A stretch of 64,000 nucleotides of DNA from Ferruginibacter albus (GCF_020042285.1 NZ_CP083388.1:2320001-2384000); one strand, 5' to 3'; shown: positions 25,564 to 35,250, numbered from the stretch's first letter. Numbers and translations: made by a program. The notes: generated from the letters alone by a model not told the origin.

Positions 25564-26457
25564 ATGAAAATAGCAGTAACAGGCTCTTTAGGACATATCA
25601 GCAAACCGCTTACCATCGAACTCATACACAAAGGACATACAGTAACCGTCATCAGCAGCAATCCTCAAAAACAAAAAGACATAGAAGCATTGGGAGCCAT
25701 AGCCGCCATCGGCAGTATTGAAGACACGGCTTTTCTTACGGCTGCTTTTACCGGCGCAGATGCCGTTTATTGCATGGAACCACCTGTAAATTTCTTTGAT
25801 CAAAACATTGATATTTTCAATCTTCATAATGCCATAGCCAACAACTATGTAAAAGCAATTGAACAATCCGGTGTAAAACACGTTGTTCATCTTAGCAGCA
25901 TTGGCGCACATACCGATAAAGGAAATGGCATGCTGGCTTATCATTATTATGTAGAAAAGATCTTTGAACAATTACCAACGGATATTGCAATCACTACCAT
26001 GCGCCCTGTAGGCTTTTATTATAATTTACTGGCGTTTATCCGGGGCATAAAAACAGAGAATGCCATCATTACCAATTATGGCGATCTAAAAGAGCCCTGG
26101 GTTTCACCGATCGACATTGCCGCGGCTATCGCAGAAGAAATTACACAATCATACAACGGTAGAAAAGTACGCTATGTAGCAAGCGATGAGCTTACCTGCA
26201 ATGCCGTTGCGCAAATTTTAGGTACTGCTATCAGTAAACCTAATTTGCAATGGACTGTTATCCCGGATGAGCAATTGCTAAACAACTGGTTGGCAACAGG
26301 AGTAAATGCGACAATTGCCAAAGGTTATGTAGAGATGAACGCGGGCAGAAGAACAGGAGTTTTGTATGAAGATTATTATCGTAACAGACCGGTATTGGGA
26401 AAAACTAAGCTGGTTGATTTTGCAAAAGAGTTTGCTGCGGTTTATAATCAACAGTAA
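25564..26457 (+). CDS. NmrA-like NAD(P)-binding atypical SDR
   Basis: A 297-aa atypical short-chain dehydrogenase. The N-terminal nucleotide-binding loop is variant (VTGSLGHISKPL), followed by NPQKQKDIEALGA and GADAVYCMEPP. HVVHLSSIGAHTDKGNG occupies the active-site strand, but the classical YxxxK is replaced by a divergent HYYVEK. MRPVGFYYNLLAF is typical of NmrA-like proteins. Such proteins are redox sensors or quinone/NADPH reductases; which applies here is unknown. It precedes an SDR gene and an AraC regulator on the same strand. Confidence 0.8.
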   Translation: MKIAVTGSLGHISKPLTIELIHKGHTVTVISSNPQKQKDIEALGAIAAIGSIEDTAFLTAAFTGADAVYCMEPPVNFFDQNIDIFNLHNAIANNYVKAIEQSGVKHVVHLSSIGAHTDKGNGMLAYHYYVEKIFEQLPTDIAITTMRPVGFYYNLLAFIRGIKTENAIITNYGDLKEPWVSPIDIAAAIAEEITQSYNGRKVRYVASDELTCNAVAQILGTAISKPNLQWTVIPDEQLLNNWLATGVNATIAKGYVEMNAGRRTGVLYEDYYRNRPVLGKTKLVDFAKEFAAVYNQQ

Positions 26458-26523
26458 GCCATAACAAGATTTATTCAGTTTTAAAATACCTGATTTCTTT
26501 TATAGGAAGTCTTTAAAATAGGT

Positions 26524-26549
26524 CCGTCTTCGACAAGCTCAGACTGACA
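26524..26549 (+). repeat. 26-bp dispersed repeat, copy 2
   Basis: Contains CTTCGACAAGCTCAGACTGA and is identical over 26 bp to copy 4 in the opposite orientation. It lies 70 bp upstream of the SDR gene and is followed by a T run. Confidence 0.8.
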
Positions 26550-26620
26550 GTTTTTTTGGTAAAAAACAACTCAAGAGAATTACAAAACAAATGGACTATA
26601 ACTAATTTAAATAAAACAAA

Positions 26621-27385
26621 ATGAGCACAACAACTAAAACAGCCTTGATCACCGGCGGTAGTCGTGGTTTAGGAAAGAACATGGCAATAGCCATTGCAAA
26701 AAAAGGAATCAATGTAGTTATCACTTATAACAGTAACAAAGAAGCTGCCGATGCAGTAGTAGCAGAAATAATATCGTTGGGACAAAAAGCCGTAGCGTTC
26801 CAATTAGACACCAGCAATACAAGCTTGTTTGACAACTTTATAAAAGAAGCAACTGCTTACCTGCAAACAGAAACGGGCAGCAATCATTTCGATTTCTTAA
26901 TTAATAATGCAGGCACCGCGTTGTATTCACCTGTTACCGATATCACAGAAGAACAGATGGATGCTATTTACAATATTCATTACAAAGGCGTTTTCTTTCT
27001 TACACAAAAAGCATTGCCTTTTATAAATGATGGTGGTGGCATAATTAATATTTCATCCGGGTTAACACGCCTTACGTATCCCGGTTCTTCCGTATATGCT
27101 TCCATGAAAACTGCAGTTGAATCGCTTACGCGATATTTTGCAAAAGAATTAGGAACAAGAAAGATCCGTGTAAATGTAATAGCACCCGGTGCTATTGAAA
27201 CAGACTTTGGTGGCGGCAGAACAAGAGACAATAAAGATATCAATGCACATATTGCGGGCATTACAAGCTTAGGTCGTGTTGGATTGCCGGATGATATTGG
27301 CGGCGTGGTTGCCTTTTTATGTACCGATGATGCGTATTGGATAAACGGGCAACGTATTGAAGTTTCGGGCGGACAAGGAATATAA
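26621..27385 (+). CDS. Classical short-chain dehydrogenase/reductase
   Basis: A 254-aa SDR oxidoreductase. The cofactor loop is TGGSRGLGKN (TGxxxGxG), the structural NNAG motif is intact, and the catalytic residues are Ser in NISSGLT and YASMK (YxxxK). APGAIETDFGGG and GQRIEVSGGQGI close the fold. It acts on an unknown alcohol or ketone with NAD(P). Copies of a 26-bp repeat flank it on both sides. An AraC regulator follows on the same strand and could control it (inference). Confidence 0.9.
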   Translation: MSTTTKTALITGGSRGLGKNMAIAIAKKGINVVITYNSNKEAADAVVAEIISLGQKAVAFQLDTSNTSLFDNFIKEATAYLQTETGSNHFDFLINNAGTALYSPVTDITEEQMDAIYNIHYKGVFFLTQKALPFINDGGGIINISSGLTRLTYPGSSVYASMKTAVESLTRYFAKELGTRKIRVNVIAPGAIETDFGGGRTRDNKDINAHIAGITSLGRVGLPDDIGGVVAFLCTDDAYWINGQRIEVSGGQGI

Positions 27386-27410
27386 ATATGCTTCACCACG
27401 TTTCGACAGA

Positions 27411-27485
27411 CTTCGACAAGCTCAGTCTGACATTCAACATGCAAAGCATATCTAAAAGCTGTCAGTCTGAGCTTGTCGAAGACGG
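27411..27485. repeat. Inverted pair of the dispersed repeat (copies 3 and 4)
   Basis: Copy 3 (27411-27432) and copy 4 (27460-27485, reverse orientation) form a 22-bp inverted repeat with a single mismatch and a 27-nt spacer. The pair can fold into a long hairpin 25 bp after the SDR stop and may work as a bidirectional terminator. Confidence 0.8.
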
Positions 27486-27523
27486 TCGTTTTTAAAAGAA
27501 TTTTATAAAGTTATTTTTACATT

Positions 27524-28432
27524 ATGGCGAATACAACTCCTACAAAAATCAAAACCATCAGCGAGTTTCATCGCTTGTCGGGCTTACCGCAACCGGAACA
27601 TCCGTTGATAAGCATTGTAGATTATTCACTGATCAAGCCTGAATCAAAATCGGTGCTATTCGATTTTTATTCTATCTCCATAAAAAGAGGTGTACATGGC
27701 AAAATGTTTTATGGTCAACAGCAATATGATTTTGATAACGGTATCCTGTTCTTCTTAGCGCCTAACCAGGTATTAAGAGTAGAAGTAGATGAACATGCGC
27801 CCAGTAACCGGTCGGGATGGATATTATTGATTCATCCTGACTTTTTTTGGAATACGCCTTTAGCTAAAACCATCAGGCAATACGAATATTTTGACTACTC
27901 TATACATGAGGCATTGTTTCTTTCCGAAAAGGAAGAAGCTACGATCAACAACATTATTCAAAACATACAGCAGGAATATCATAGCAATATTGATAAGTTC
28001 AGTCAAAACATTATTATCTCGCAAATAGAAACGCTGTTGAATTATTCAGAGCGCTTTTATCAAAGGCAGTTCATCACCCGGAAAATAAGCAACCACCAGG
28101 TGCTTGACCGTTTGGAAGAATTACTTGCTGATTATTTTACTAATGATGAGCTGCTAAGCAAGGGGTTGCCTACCGTTCAATACATTGCCGATACCTTGAA
28201 CATATCTTCCGGTTATTTAAGCAGCTTATTAAAAGTATTAACCGGGCAAAGCACACAACAGCATATTCACAATAAGCTGATAGAAAAAGCCAAGGAAAAA
28301 TTATCTACCACTACTTTATCTGTAAGCGAGATCGCTTACGAGCTGGGCTTTGAGCATTCCCAATCTTTTAGCAAATTATTTAAATCAAAAACCAATCTTT
28401 CTCCGTTGGAGTTCAGGCAATCGTTCAATTAA
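27524..28432 (+). CDS. AraC-family transcriptional regulator
   Basis: A 302-aa regulator. The N-terminal part (about 1-170) is a cupin-like sensory domain (FYSISIKRGVHGKMFYGQQQ). The C-terminal part (about 200-302) holds two helix-turn-helix motifs: VQYIADTLNISSGYLSSLLK, and VSEIAYELGFEHSQSFSKLF followed by KSKTNLSPLEFRQ. This type often controls neighbouring dehydrogenase genes; the SDR and NmrA-like genes just upstream are candidates (inference). The effector is unknown. Confidence 0.92.
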   Translation: MANTTPTKIKTISEFHRLSGLPQPEHPLISIVDYSLIKPESKSVLFDFYSISIKRGVHGKMFYGQQQYDFDNGILFFLAPNQVLRVEVDEHAPSNRSGWILLIHPDFFWNTPLAKTIRQYEYFDYSIHEALFLSEKEEATINNIIQNIQQEYHSNIDKFSQNIIISQIETLLNYSERFYQRQFITRKISNHQVLDRLEELLADYFTNDELLSKGLPTVQYIADTLNISSGYLSSLLKVLTGQSTQQHIHNKLIEKAKEKLSTTTLSVSEIAYELGFEHSQSFSKLFKSKTNLSPLEFRQSFN

Positions 28433-28529
28433 TATAATCGAAACGGATATACTGATTCTTTTGAGTTACAGCAATTCAAAAAAATCTTTTATCTTGATTC
28501 CCTATTTAATTATAACGAAAACACTTTTT

Positions 28530-29258
28530 ATGATCCGCATCTATTTTAATATAGCTGCTTTTTTTCAAGCGCTTCTTATCGTACTTATTTGTATTTGCTA
28601 CACTTTTATAGATGATCGCCTGTTGCATTTAACCAATGAAATTTCTATTGAAAAGTTCTATGCATTCTTTTTACAAATAGCTGCATTTATATGTGTAATT
28701 ATGGATGTAAAAGGCCTTCACGGGCGTGTATTGTTTTTACCAACCTGGCTATTATGTATAGTTACCTCTATTTTTTTAGGAGAAATTGGCTGGCAAGATA
28801 AATCGCCAATGCTATGGATATTGCTTGCTCTTTCTATACTGATTATTTTCATATACATCTATAAAATGCCCGCGCATTTAAGAAAAGAGTGGAGTGAAAA
28901 GAAAGCTGCAGCCAATCAATTAAAGTTAGCAATATCAAAAAATCCTATTTCTGATAAAGACTTTTGGAGCATAGCTTCAAATATGTTCTACAGCCCTTCT
29001 TTACTATTCACGTTTTGTTATTCTGCATGGAAGTTCATCTTTCGCCATGCTATTGATGAACAGGAGGTTTTAGAACATTATCGTTTTATGATAAATACCA
29101 TGCCTATCGATACTATTAAAGGAAACAGGTATAAGAACTGGATGATCAGCTTAAAAAAAGAATTAAATAATACTAAGGATACGTCCGGCTATATTGATCC
29201 TTTTATGATCACACGATTGGGCAACTTAATTAACGACATGAATAGTTCATTTAAATAA
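28530..29258 (+). CDS. Integral membrane protein, function unknown
   Basis: A 242-aa protein with about four hydrophobic helices in the first 115 residues (IYFNIAAFFQALLIVLICIC, FFLQIAAFICVIMDV, WLLCIVTSIFLGEIGW, ILLALSILIIFIYIY) and a charged cytoplasmic C-terminal half. I recognise no family. The frame opens upstream at 28350 inside the AraC gene, but the ATG at 28530 starts directly before the first helix and removes the overlap. It follows the regulator by about 100 bp on the same strand. Confidence 0.7.
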   Translation: MIRIYFNIAAFFQALLIVLICICYTFIDDRLLHLTNEISIEKFYAFFLQIAAFICVIMDVKGLHGRVLFLPTWLLCIVTSIFLGEIGWQDKSPMLWILLALSILIIFIYIYKMPAHLRKEWSEKKAAANQLKLAISKNPISDKDFWSIASNMFYSPSLLFTFCYSAWKFIFRHAIDEQEVLEHYRFMINTMPIDTIKGNRYKNWMISLKKELNNTKDTSGYIDPFMITRLGNLINDMNSSFK

Positions 29259-29448
29259 GTACATCTTTGCCCGTTGCCGTTACATTATTGTTCGCCTGAC
29301 CAACAACTTATACTATAAAAGATCAGCAAGATATACTGTACAAGTGAGTGACACAACGGTGATGCCATGAAATATCGATACCCGTAACAAAAAAATCACT
29401 TTTAAATGCTTTAAGAAAGCAGTAAATTCAATGTCTAAACTTTATAAC

Positions 29449-30015
29449 ATGAAAAAGACAATGACATTGGTTGCCCTGTTTATCGCATTTTGCAACATAA
29501 GCAGCTTTGCACAAACAGATGCACAAATGAAAGCCTGGCAGGATTATATGACTCCGAGTGATGTTCATAAAATGATCGCCAAATGCGATGGTACCTGGAA
29601 TGAAGACGTAACCATGTGGATGAAACCCGGTGATGCTCCCATTAAAAACAAAGCTACTGCCGTTAACCAAATGATATTGGGTGGACGCTATCAACAGACA
29701 AAAACCACTGGCGATATGATGGGTATGCCCTTTGAAGGCTTTAGCTTGTTAGGCTATGATAATTTGACCAAAGAATTCACCAGCACCTGGCTGGATAATT
29801 TTGGTACGGGCACTATGACCTTAAAAGGCAAATGGGATGATAAAACAAAAAGCATCACTTTTAAAGGCAAGATGGTTGACCCTATGAGCGGTAAAGAAGT
29901 GGATGTTAAAGAAGTATTGACCATTGTTGATGACAACCACCAAAAGTTTGAAATGTATATTGTAATGCCTACAGGTGAGTTTAAGTCGATGGAGATAAGT
30001 TCGACGAGAGCATAG
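29449..30015 (+). CDS. DUF1579-family secreted protein
   Basis: A 188-aa protein with a signal peptide (MKKTMTLVALFIAFCNISSF, cleavage after FAQ). The mature part starts with the DUF1579 pattern KCDGTWNEDVTMWMKPGDAP and continues with GGRYQQTKTTGDMMGMPFEG and DNFGTGTMTLKGKWD, a lipocalin-like beta-barrel layout. Function unknown. I use the ATG at 29449; an ATG at 29431 would add six residues before the signal. It is a single gene, closed by a long inverted repeat shared with the convergent Mur ligase. Confidence 0.85.
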   Translation: MKKTMTLVALFIAFCNISSFAQTDAQMKAWQDYMTPSDVHKMIAKCDGTWNEDVTMWMKPGDAPIKNKATAVNQMILGGRYQQTKTTGDMMGMPFEGFSLLGYDNLTKEFTSTWLDNFGTGTMTLKGKWDDKTKSITFKGKMVDPMSGKEVDVKEVLTIVDDNHQKFEMYIVMPTGEFKSMEISSTRA

Positions 30016-30025
30016 TTATTCTTGT

Positions 30026-30119
30026 TTCACACAATGAATTACCACAGATACAAAGTGTACAACGTAAATATTAAACTGATCTTTGTTTACGCTGTATTCT
30101 TTGTATCCGTTGTGTGAAA
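30026..30119. terminator. Bidirectional terminator-like inverted repeat
   Basis: TTTCACACAA (30026-30035) pairs with TTGTGTGAAA (30110-30119), and GATACAAAG pairs with CTTTGTATC inside, forming a long imperfect hairpin between the convergent DUF1579 and Mur ligase genes. Confidence 0.6.
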
Positions 30120-30127
30120 TACATTCG

Positions 30128-31504
30128 CTACAATTTGTCCCAAACTTCTTTTGCAAAATGTTCCAAGCCCGGGTCTCTTGCGCCCATTAATAACAATACA
30201 CAATCATTGGTAAGATGTGAACGAACTGTTTCTAAAAGGTCTTTTCTATCTTCTACAAAGAAAGCATTTTTACCAAGCGCTCTAATATCATTGATCAGAT
30301 CATTGGAAGAGATATCTTTTACAGCAGTACCACCGGCATAAAAGATCTCACTCATCCATATTTCATCCTGAGGACGCAATGCAGCAGCTATTTCTTTTAC
30401 AAAATCAGCACGTAAAAAACGTGTTGGTCCATAACCGTGCGGTTGAAACCAAGCAATAACTTTTGGTGCTACCTGTTGGCAAGCCTCAATTGATGCGGCG
30501 CATTTTGCAGGATTATGTGCATAGTCATCGATCAGCCAAACGCCGTGCTTGTTTCCTAAAACCTGGTGACGACGATAAATGCCTTCATAATTTTTTAATG
30601 CTTCTGCCGCAATTTTCAGATCAACACCTAATTGATCAGCAACCGCAGTTGCTGCCAACGCATTTTCCATATTATGGCGCCCAACCGTATTAATTGAAAA
30701 TAGAGTATTGTTGATCGAATATTGAATGTTGAATCCCTGTTGATGAAACGCTTTAGCAATATAACCTGCGTTTATATTTTCATTGGTAGAAAAATCCTGT
30801 TCACTGTTTTGAGAAAGATCTTTTGTTAATGCATGAGATCGATTAACGATAAATTTTTTACTGTTATTTTTAAATGTAGTGAAGAGTGATATCAGCTCAT
30901 CAATTTCCTGGTGATCTTTATCTATATTCAACAACAAACCAATTTCAGGTTTGTATTGCACAATAGAACCATCGCTTTCATCTGCTTCAATTACCAGCCA
31001 CTCTCCTGTTCCCACTTTTGCATTGCCTATTTTTCCCTGCTTGATAATACTCACCAATCCTGCTCCGCTGATGATGCTCGGTTGCATTCCTGCATGCTCT
31101 AATATATCAAACAACATAGCACTGGTAGTGCTTTTGCCGGAGGTACCTGCTACTGCAATTGTTTTCTTACTTGCAGCGATCAAAGCCAATACTTCAGACC
31201 GCTTTAAGATCGGGATATTTAATTGCTTTGCTTTTTGTACTTCCGGTACTGTATCTTCAATAGCAGTAGATACTACGATCAAGTCAGTATCACCAGTTAT
31301 TCCTTCGCCGTTTTGTAAAAAACATTTAATGCCTTCTGCTTCTAACTTTTCTTTTGTTTCATTATAGGTGTCCGGAGTAAAATACCTGTCGGAGCCGCTC
31401 ACATTTTTCCCAATACCCGATAGGTATTGAGCTATGGCGCTCATGCCAGTTCCGGCAACACCGATAAAAAAAACATTTTTAAAATCATTTACTGATTGGA
31501 TCAT
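30128..31504 (-). CDS. MurC/Mpl-like Mur ligase with variant P-loop
   Basis: An ATP-dependent amino-acid or peptide ligase of 458 aa acting on UDP-MurNAc-type substrates in the cytoplasm. The N-terminal Rossmann domain (FFIGVAGTGMSAIAQYL), central ATPase (VAGTSGKSTTSAMLF, EADESDGS, NIDKDHQEI) and C-terminal domain (IDDYAHNP, FQPHGYGPT) are present. The P-loop has GTSGKST where MurC and Mpl usually have GTHGKTT. Synthesis and recycling ligases cannot be told apart by eye. The ATG at 31504 overlaps the MFS gene by 20 bp, so the two are co-transcribed; there is no dcw cluster here, which favours a recycling or accessory role (inference). Confidence 0.8.
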   Translation of the reverse strand: MIQSVNDFKNVFFIGVAGTGMSAIAQYLSGIGKNVSGSDRYFTPDTYNETKEKLEAEGIKCFLQNGEGITGDTDLIVVSTAIEDTVPEVQKAKQLNIPILKRSEVLALIAASKKTIAVAGTSGKSTTSAMLFDILEHAGMQPSIISGAGLVSIIKQGKIGNAKVGTGEWLVIEADESDGSIVQYKPEIGLLLNIDKDHQEIDELISLFTTFKNNSKKFIVNRSHALTKDLSQNSEQDFSTNENINAGYIAKAFHQQGFNIQYSINNTLFSINTVGRHNMENALAATAVADQLGVDLKIAAEALKNYEGIYRRHQVLGNKHGVWLIDDYAHNPAKCAASIEACQQVAPKVIAWFQPHGYGPTRFLRADFVKEIAAALRPQDEIWMSEIFYAGGTAVKDISSNDLINDIRALGKNAFFVEDRKDLLETVRSHLTNDCVLLLMGARDPGLEHFAKEVWDKL

Positions 31505-32726
31505 GCACAAGATGTTTATCGTGTTTTAATGTATTGTAAGCAATGAATGCACTGCAAACAAAAAATATAGTGCCTAAAAAGAAAGGAGCGCCGGGCAAAA
31601 TAATATGGAACCTGTTTTCATTGGTAAAGTAAAAGAACAAGTTGTTCATTATCAATGGTCCAATTATCGACATGGCACTCATAATGCTTGTTAAAGCTCC
31701 CTGCAATTCACCTTGCGCATTTGGCGGCACATGTGTTGCCATGATGGATTGCAAAGCAGGCTGTGCTATTCCACCTAAACAATAAGGAACTAAAAAAGCA
31801 AACATTAACCAGGTTACCGGCGCTATGCCAAATAAAAACATCCCTATTGCATAGAAAAACAAACCGGTATAAATGCTTTTCTCATTCCCCAATTTTGGAT
31901 TTACTACTCTTGTCAAACCTGCCTGTACCAACCCTATCAATAAACCTACAATACTAATAGAGATACCAATGGTTGGTTTGTCCCAATGAAAACGATACAC
32001 ACCATAATAGCTCCAGTTACCTTGTACTGCCCATGATGCTAAATTCAAAAACGCTATAGCCACCATCAATCCTTTTAGTGCAGGATATTTTATTAAATGT
32101 TGTAAAGCACCGACCGGGTTAGCTCTCTTCCAACTGAACTCACGTCGATTTTCTTTTTTTAATGATTCCGGCAAAACGAAATAACCATACACCCAGTTTA
32201 ACAATGCCAATGCTGCCGAAACATAGAATGGCGCACGATCCCCTAACTTACCAATGAGTCCGCCAATTGCCGGTCCCACAAAAAAACCCAAGCCAAAAGC
32301 CGCACCGATCATTCCAAAATTCTTTGTTCTTGTTTCAGCTGTACTGATATCTGCTATATAAGCGCCTGCTGTACTAAAGCTGGCTCCTGTTATCCCTGCA
32401 ATAATTCTACCTACAAATAACCATCCATAACTGGGAGAAAAAGCCATAAACAAATAATCAATTCCAAAACCGAATAATGAAAAAAGTAAAACGGGACGAC
32501 GACCATACTTATCACTGAGACTTCCTAAAATAGGCGCACAAAAAAATTGTACCACCGCATAAGCAGATAATAGATAGCTCCCGTACCTGGAGGCCGCACT
32601 TGCATTTACATGTTTTAGAGAAGATATCAGTGTAGGCATTACCGGGATGATAATACTAAAACCGATAACATCTATTAATAAAGTAATAAAGATGAAACCA
32701 ACCGCTGCATTTTTTTTTGTAGACAT
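31485..32726 (-). CDS. Tet-like MFS drug/proton antiporter
   Basis: A 413-aa major facilitator with 12 predicted helices. Motif A is [15 protein letters not shown], and the DHA1 signature [20 protein letters not shown] with [10 protein letters not shown] is close to tetracycline exporters of class A/B type. Substrate cannot be assigned. It is the first gene of a two-gene operon overlapping the Mur ligase. On the minus strand CATCTTTG (about 32749-32756) resembles a -7 element with one mismatch. A linked role in antibiotic or cell-wall stress is only speculation. Confidence 0.88.
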   Translation of the reverse strand: MSTKKNAAVGFIFITLLIDVIGFSIIIPVMPTLISSLKHVNASAASRYGSYLLSAYAVVQFFCAPILGSLSDKYGRRPVLLFSLFGFGIDYLFMAFSPSYGWLFVGRIIAGITGASFSTAGAYIADISTAETRTKNFGMIGAAFGLGFFVGPAIGGLIGKLGDRAPFYVSAALALLNWVYGYFVLPESLKKENRREFSWKRANPVGALQHLIKYPALKGLMVAIAFLNLASWAVQGNWSYYGVYRFHWDKPTIGISISIVGLLIGLVQAGLTRVVNPKLGNEKSIYTGLFFYAIGMFLFGIAPVTWLMFAFLVPYCLGGIAQPALQSIMATHVPPNAQGELQGALTSIMSAMSIIGPLIMNNLFFYFTNENRFHIILPGAPFFLGTIFFVCSAFIAYNTLKHDKHLVHDPISK

Positions 32727-32838
32727 TCAATACTTCTTTTTGGGATTGCAAAGATGGTTGATTTAAAAATAACCGGAAAACTATCGGGATAAAATAATAT
32801 AAACTATATCAAAGGAATACCTCCGTTGGCGGGAAGAG

Positions 32839-33639
32839 TTATTTATTAATAAAATACTCCACATCGAAATAACCGGAATTATTGGATGGGTCATTGTCGT
32901 TAACGATCAATTGTAAAGCGCCACTATACTCACAGGTAATTGTTTGACCATACCCTACCAGGAACCAATCGCCATCACCAATCCTTCCTAACAAGCTGCC
33001 TTGTTTAAACCCCGGAACATAATTGTACATAGTGTATCCATCAATTCCTTCCGGTCCGGTTGTTCCGGCAAAGGGACCTAATGTAACTTCTCCCGAAGCT
33101 TTGAGGGTAACTACATCTCCTTTTTTTAATTGAATGGTAGTGTAATTTGAATAAGAAGATACCTTTATAATATTGGGCTTTTCTATCCGGGTAAAGTTGA
33201 TATCTGATTTGGAGCGTTGGGATACAGAAAATGTCCAATAATTAGCTTCCTTAACCGAGATGATCTGAAACCTGCTGTTGAAAGATGAATAGTATTTTGT
33301 TTTCGGATCTTTTCCGTTTAGCGTAAAATAGCTTTCATCGTATAACGCGTTTTCAAACTTAGCAGCTACTCCCGGACTTAGTTTTACTTTATAAAACATA
33401 TTCAACATGTCATCAATGGTTCCGAATGACAGCTCGTTTCCAAAATTGTCTTTATAAGGACCTTCCAATACATCAGAATAGTATCCATAACTATTAGCGG
33501 CATCTCTTATGTCTTCTTCAGTAGTCAAGAGACACATGTTATATAAATTATTAAAAGTGAAATAAGACTGGCTAATACATTTATTCGACCAGCTAAATAG
33601 CAACAGGAATATAATGCTGACAGCAAATGGAGATTTCAT
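32839..33639 (-). CDS. Secreted protein with PA-IL (LecA)-like C-terminal domain
   Basis: A 266-aa secreted protein (signal peptide to about residue 23). The first 150 residues are unfamiliar. From about 165 to the end the pattern LKKGDVVTLKASGEVTLGPF, GTTGPEGIDGYT, GSLLGRIGDGDWFLVGYG and LIVNDNDPSNNSGYFDV strongly resembles the PA-IL galactose-binding lectin fold, including the Asn/Asp-rich calcium-type loop. Sugar specificity cannot be read from sequence. It is a single gene downstream of an amidohydrolase on the same strand (38 bp gap), so an operon with it is possible. Confidence 0.7.
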   Translation of the reverse strand: MKSPFAVSIIFLLLFSWSNKCISQSYFTFNNLYNMCLLTTEEDIRDAANSYGYYSDVLEGPYKDNFGNELSFGTIDDMLNMFYKVKLSPGVAAKFENALYDESYFTLNGKDPKTKYYSSFNSRFQIISVKEANYWTFSVSQRSKSDINFTRIEKPNIIKVSSYSNYTTIQLKKGDVVTLKASGEVTLGPFAGTTGPEGIDGYTMYNYVPGFKQGSLLGRIGDGDWFLVGYGQTITCEYSGALQLIVNDNDPSNNSGYFDVEYFINK

Positions 33640-33677
33640 AAAACTAATTTTTGGTGATCTTATTATCGGGCAACCGT

Positions 33678-35099
33678 TTAATACAACCCTACTTTTCCTT
33701 TTACAGAATCAAATATTTTTTTAGAGTTAAAGCCCACTCCTTTTTTAAACACTATTTCTGTATTGCGAATGGCTTTGATATCTTTCTCTATATCGCCGTC
33801 AATTAAAACAAGATCAGCATACTTGCCTGCTTCTACTGTTCCTATTTGTTTATCTCTACCTAAATAAACAGCGCCGTTCAACGAACATATTTTTATTGCT
33901 TGTGGCACTGTAAAGCCTGCTTCTACCAACAATTCAACCTGTCTCCTGGTGCCATAACCGGCTAATGTTCTGCCGGAGCCTGTAGGATCCGTACCTGCCA
34001 ACAACAAACCGCCTGCATCATAGAATTGTTTTTCCCAAACCATTTCTTTTTTAAACAGGTCGATGTCTGATGAATCTTTGTTTTGCCTTCTTGTCCAGCG
34101 TTTGGTAACTGTTTGCAACATTTCAGGAACTAACGCACTATCGCCGCCGCCTAAAATAACTTCTCTTCCTGTAGAAGGTTCAAACACCGGCAAGGTAGAT
34201 GTTATGGCGACATGTTTACTAATTAAAAAGTCCATAAGGCTTTTCATTTCAGGACTGTTTACCGGCAATGCCTTTAATGCATTCTCCCCACCTTCATCAT
34301 CACATTCGTCCGGTTTTTTATTTTTATCAAAATCAGTACTCACTAAAAAGCCATGTTCCAAATTATCAATGCCGATCTCTGCTGCTTCACGATACGTTAC
34401 AGCGCATATATGCCCGGTTACTTTTATGTTTCGTTTATGCGCTTCTGTTATTGCCGCCTGCATAACGCTCTTCTTTAAGGTCATGTACATTTTAAAAGAA
34501 GTGACGCCTCTGTCTGCCCAAAAGTCCACTGTTTGAATAGCATCTTTTTCGTCTTTGATAATATTGAGGGAAGGAATTTCCCACCCTTCCTGTTCAAAAT
34601 AAGGTCCCGTCACGTCAATATCAGGACCGATGTATTCACCTTTCCCGATCATTCGTTTAATATTGAGATCGGTGGAAGGTTCTATGCTGCCGGTTGTACG
34701 AATAGTTGTTGCGCCGCTTGCGAGATACATGCGGGGAAAAGAATAAGGCATTTCTGCTACATTAAAAAAACCGGGAACTGCAACGGTATAGAAGAAATGC
34801 TCGTGCATCATTACCATACCGGGAATGATCGTTTTGCCGGTGCAATCAATAGCATAACAATTTTTAGGGATGCCGACAGCTGCTGCATCTCCTACTTTTT
34901 CAATTATGCCTTTATTGATGATAATAGTTTGATCCAATTTTGCCGAGCTGCCGGTACCGTCAATGATCTTTACATGCAGCAATGCTATAACAGGCGTATC
35001 AATGCTGATATATTCTTTTACATCTTTTGTGAATTGTTGCGCAGCAGTATGTAGTGTTATTATCAATAAGCAACTAAAAATTGGAATTAATTTCTTCAT
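33678..35099 (-). CDS. Secreted amidohydrolase
   Basis: A 473-aa metal-dependent hydrolase exported by a signal peptide (residues 1-20, HTAAQQ). GMVMMHEHFF holds the HxH metal site, GHICAVTYREA and NLEHGF supply further ligands, and AGTDPTGSGRTLAG has the catalytic Asp. The C-terminal LNGAVYLGRDKQIGTVEAGK and YADLVLIDGD are typical of imidazolonepropionase-like amidohydrolases. Similar proteins act on cyclic amides or dipeptides; the substrate here is unknown. It sits 38 bp upstream of the PA-IL-like gene. Confidence 0.85.
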   Translation of the reverse strand: MKKLIPIFSCLLIITLHTAAQQFTKDVKEYISIDTPVIALLHVKIIDGTGSSAKLDQTIIINKGIIEKVGDAAAVGIPKNCYAIDCTGKTIIPGMVMMHEHFFYTVAVPGFFNVAEMPYSFPRMYLASGATTIRTTGSIEPSTDLNIKRMIGKGEYIGPDIDVTGPYFEQEGWEIPSLNIIKDEKDAIQTVDFWADRGVTSFKMYMTLKKSVMQAAITEAHKRNIKVTGHICAVTYREAAEIGIDNLEHGFLVSTDFDKNKKPDECDDEGGENALKALPVNSPEMKSLMDFLISKHVAITSTLPVFEPSTGREVILGGGDSALVPEMLQTVTKRWTRRQNKDSSDIDLFKKEMVWEKQFYDAGGLLLAGTDPTGSGRTLAGYGTRRQVELLVEAGFTVPQAIKICSLNGAVYLGRDKQIGTVEAGKYADLVLIDGDIEKDIKAIRNTEIVFKKGVGFNSKKIFDSVKGKVGLY

Positions 35100-35186
35100 A
35101 GCAGAAAGTTGTATTGAAAGTTACAACTATGTTTCAACATTAATAACAGGTGAAGAATGAAAACAATGCTGACAGGCTGCCGGATA

Positions 35187-35250
35187 GCAGCGAAAAGCAC
35201 GGTGAAGGTTTGTGAGCTGGCTTGTGCCGGACTTGCAGCGTATAGCCGGA
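35187..35250. repeat. Fragment of dispersed GC-rich intergenic element
   Basis: Contains AGCAGCGAAAAGCACG and GCCGGACTTGCAGCG, similar to GGCGGACTTGCAGCGAAAAG in the element at 48226-48308. It looks like a decayed copy. Confidence 0.45.
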
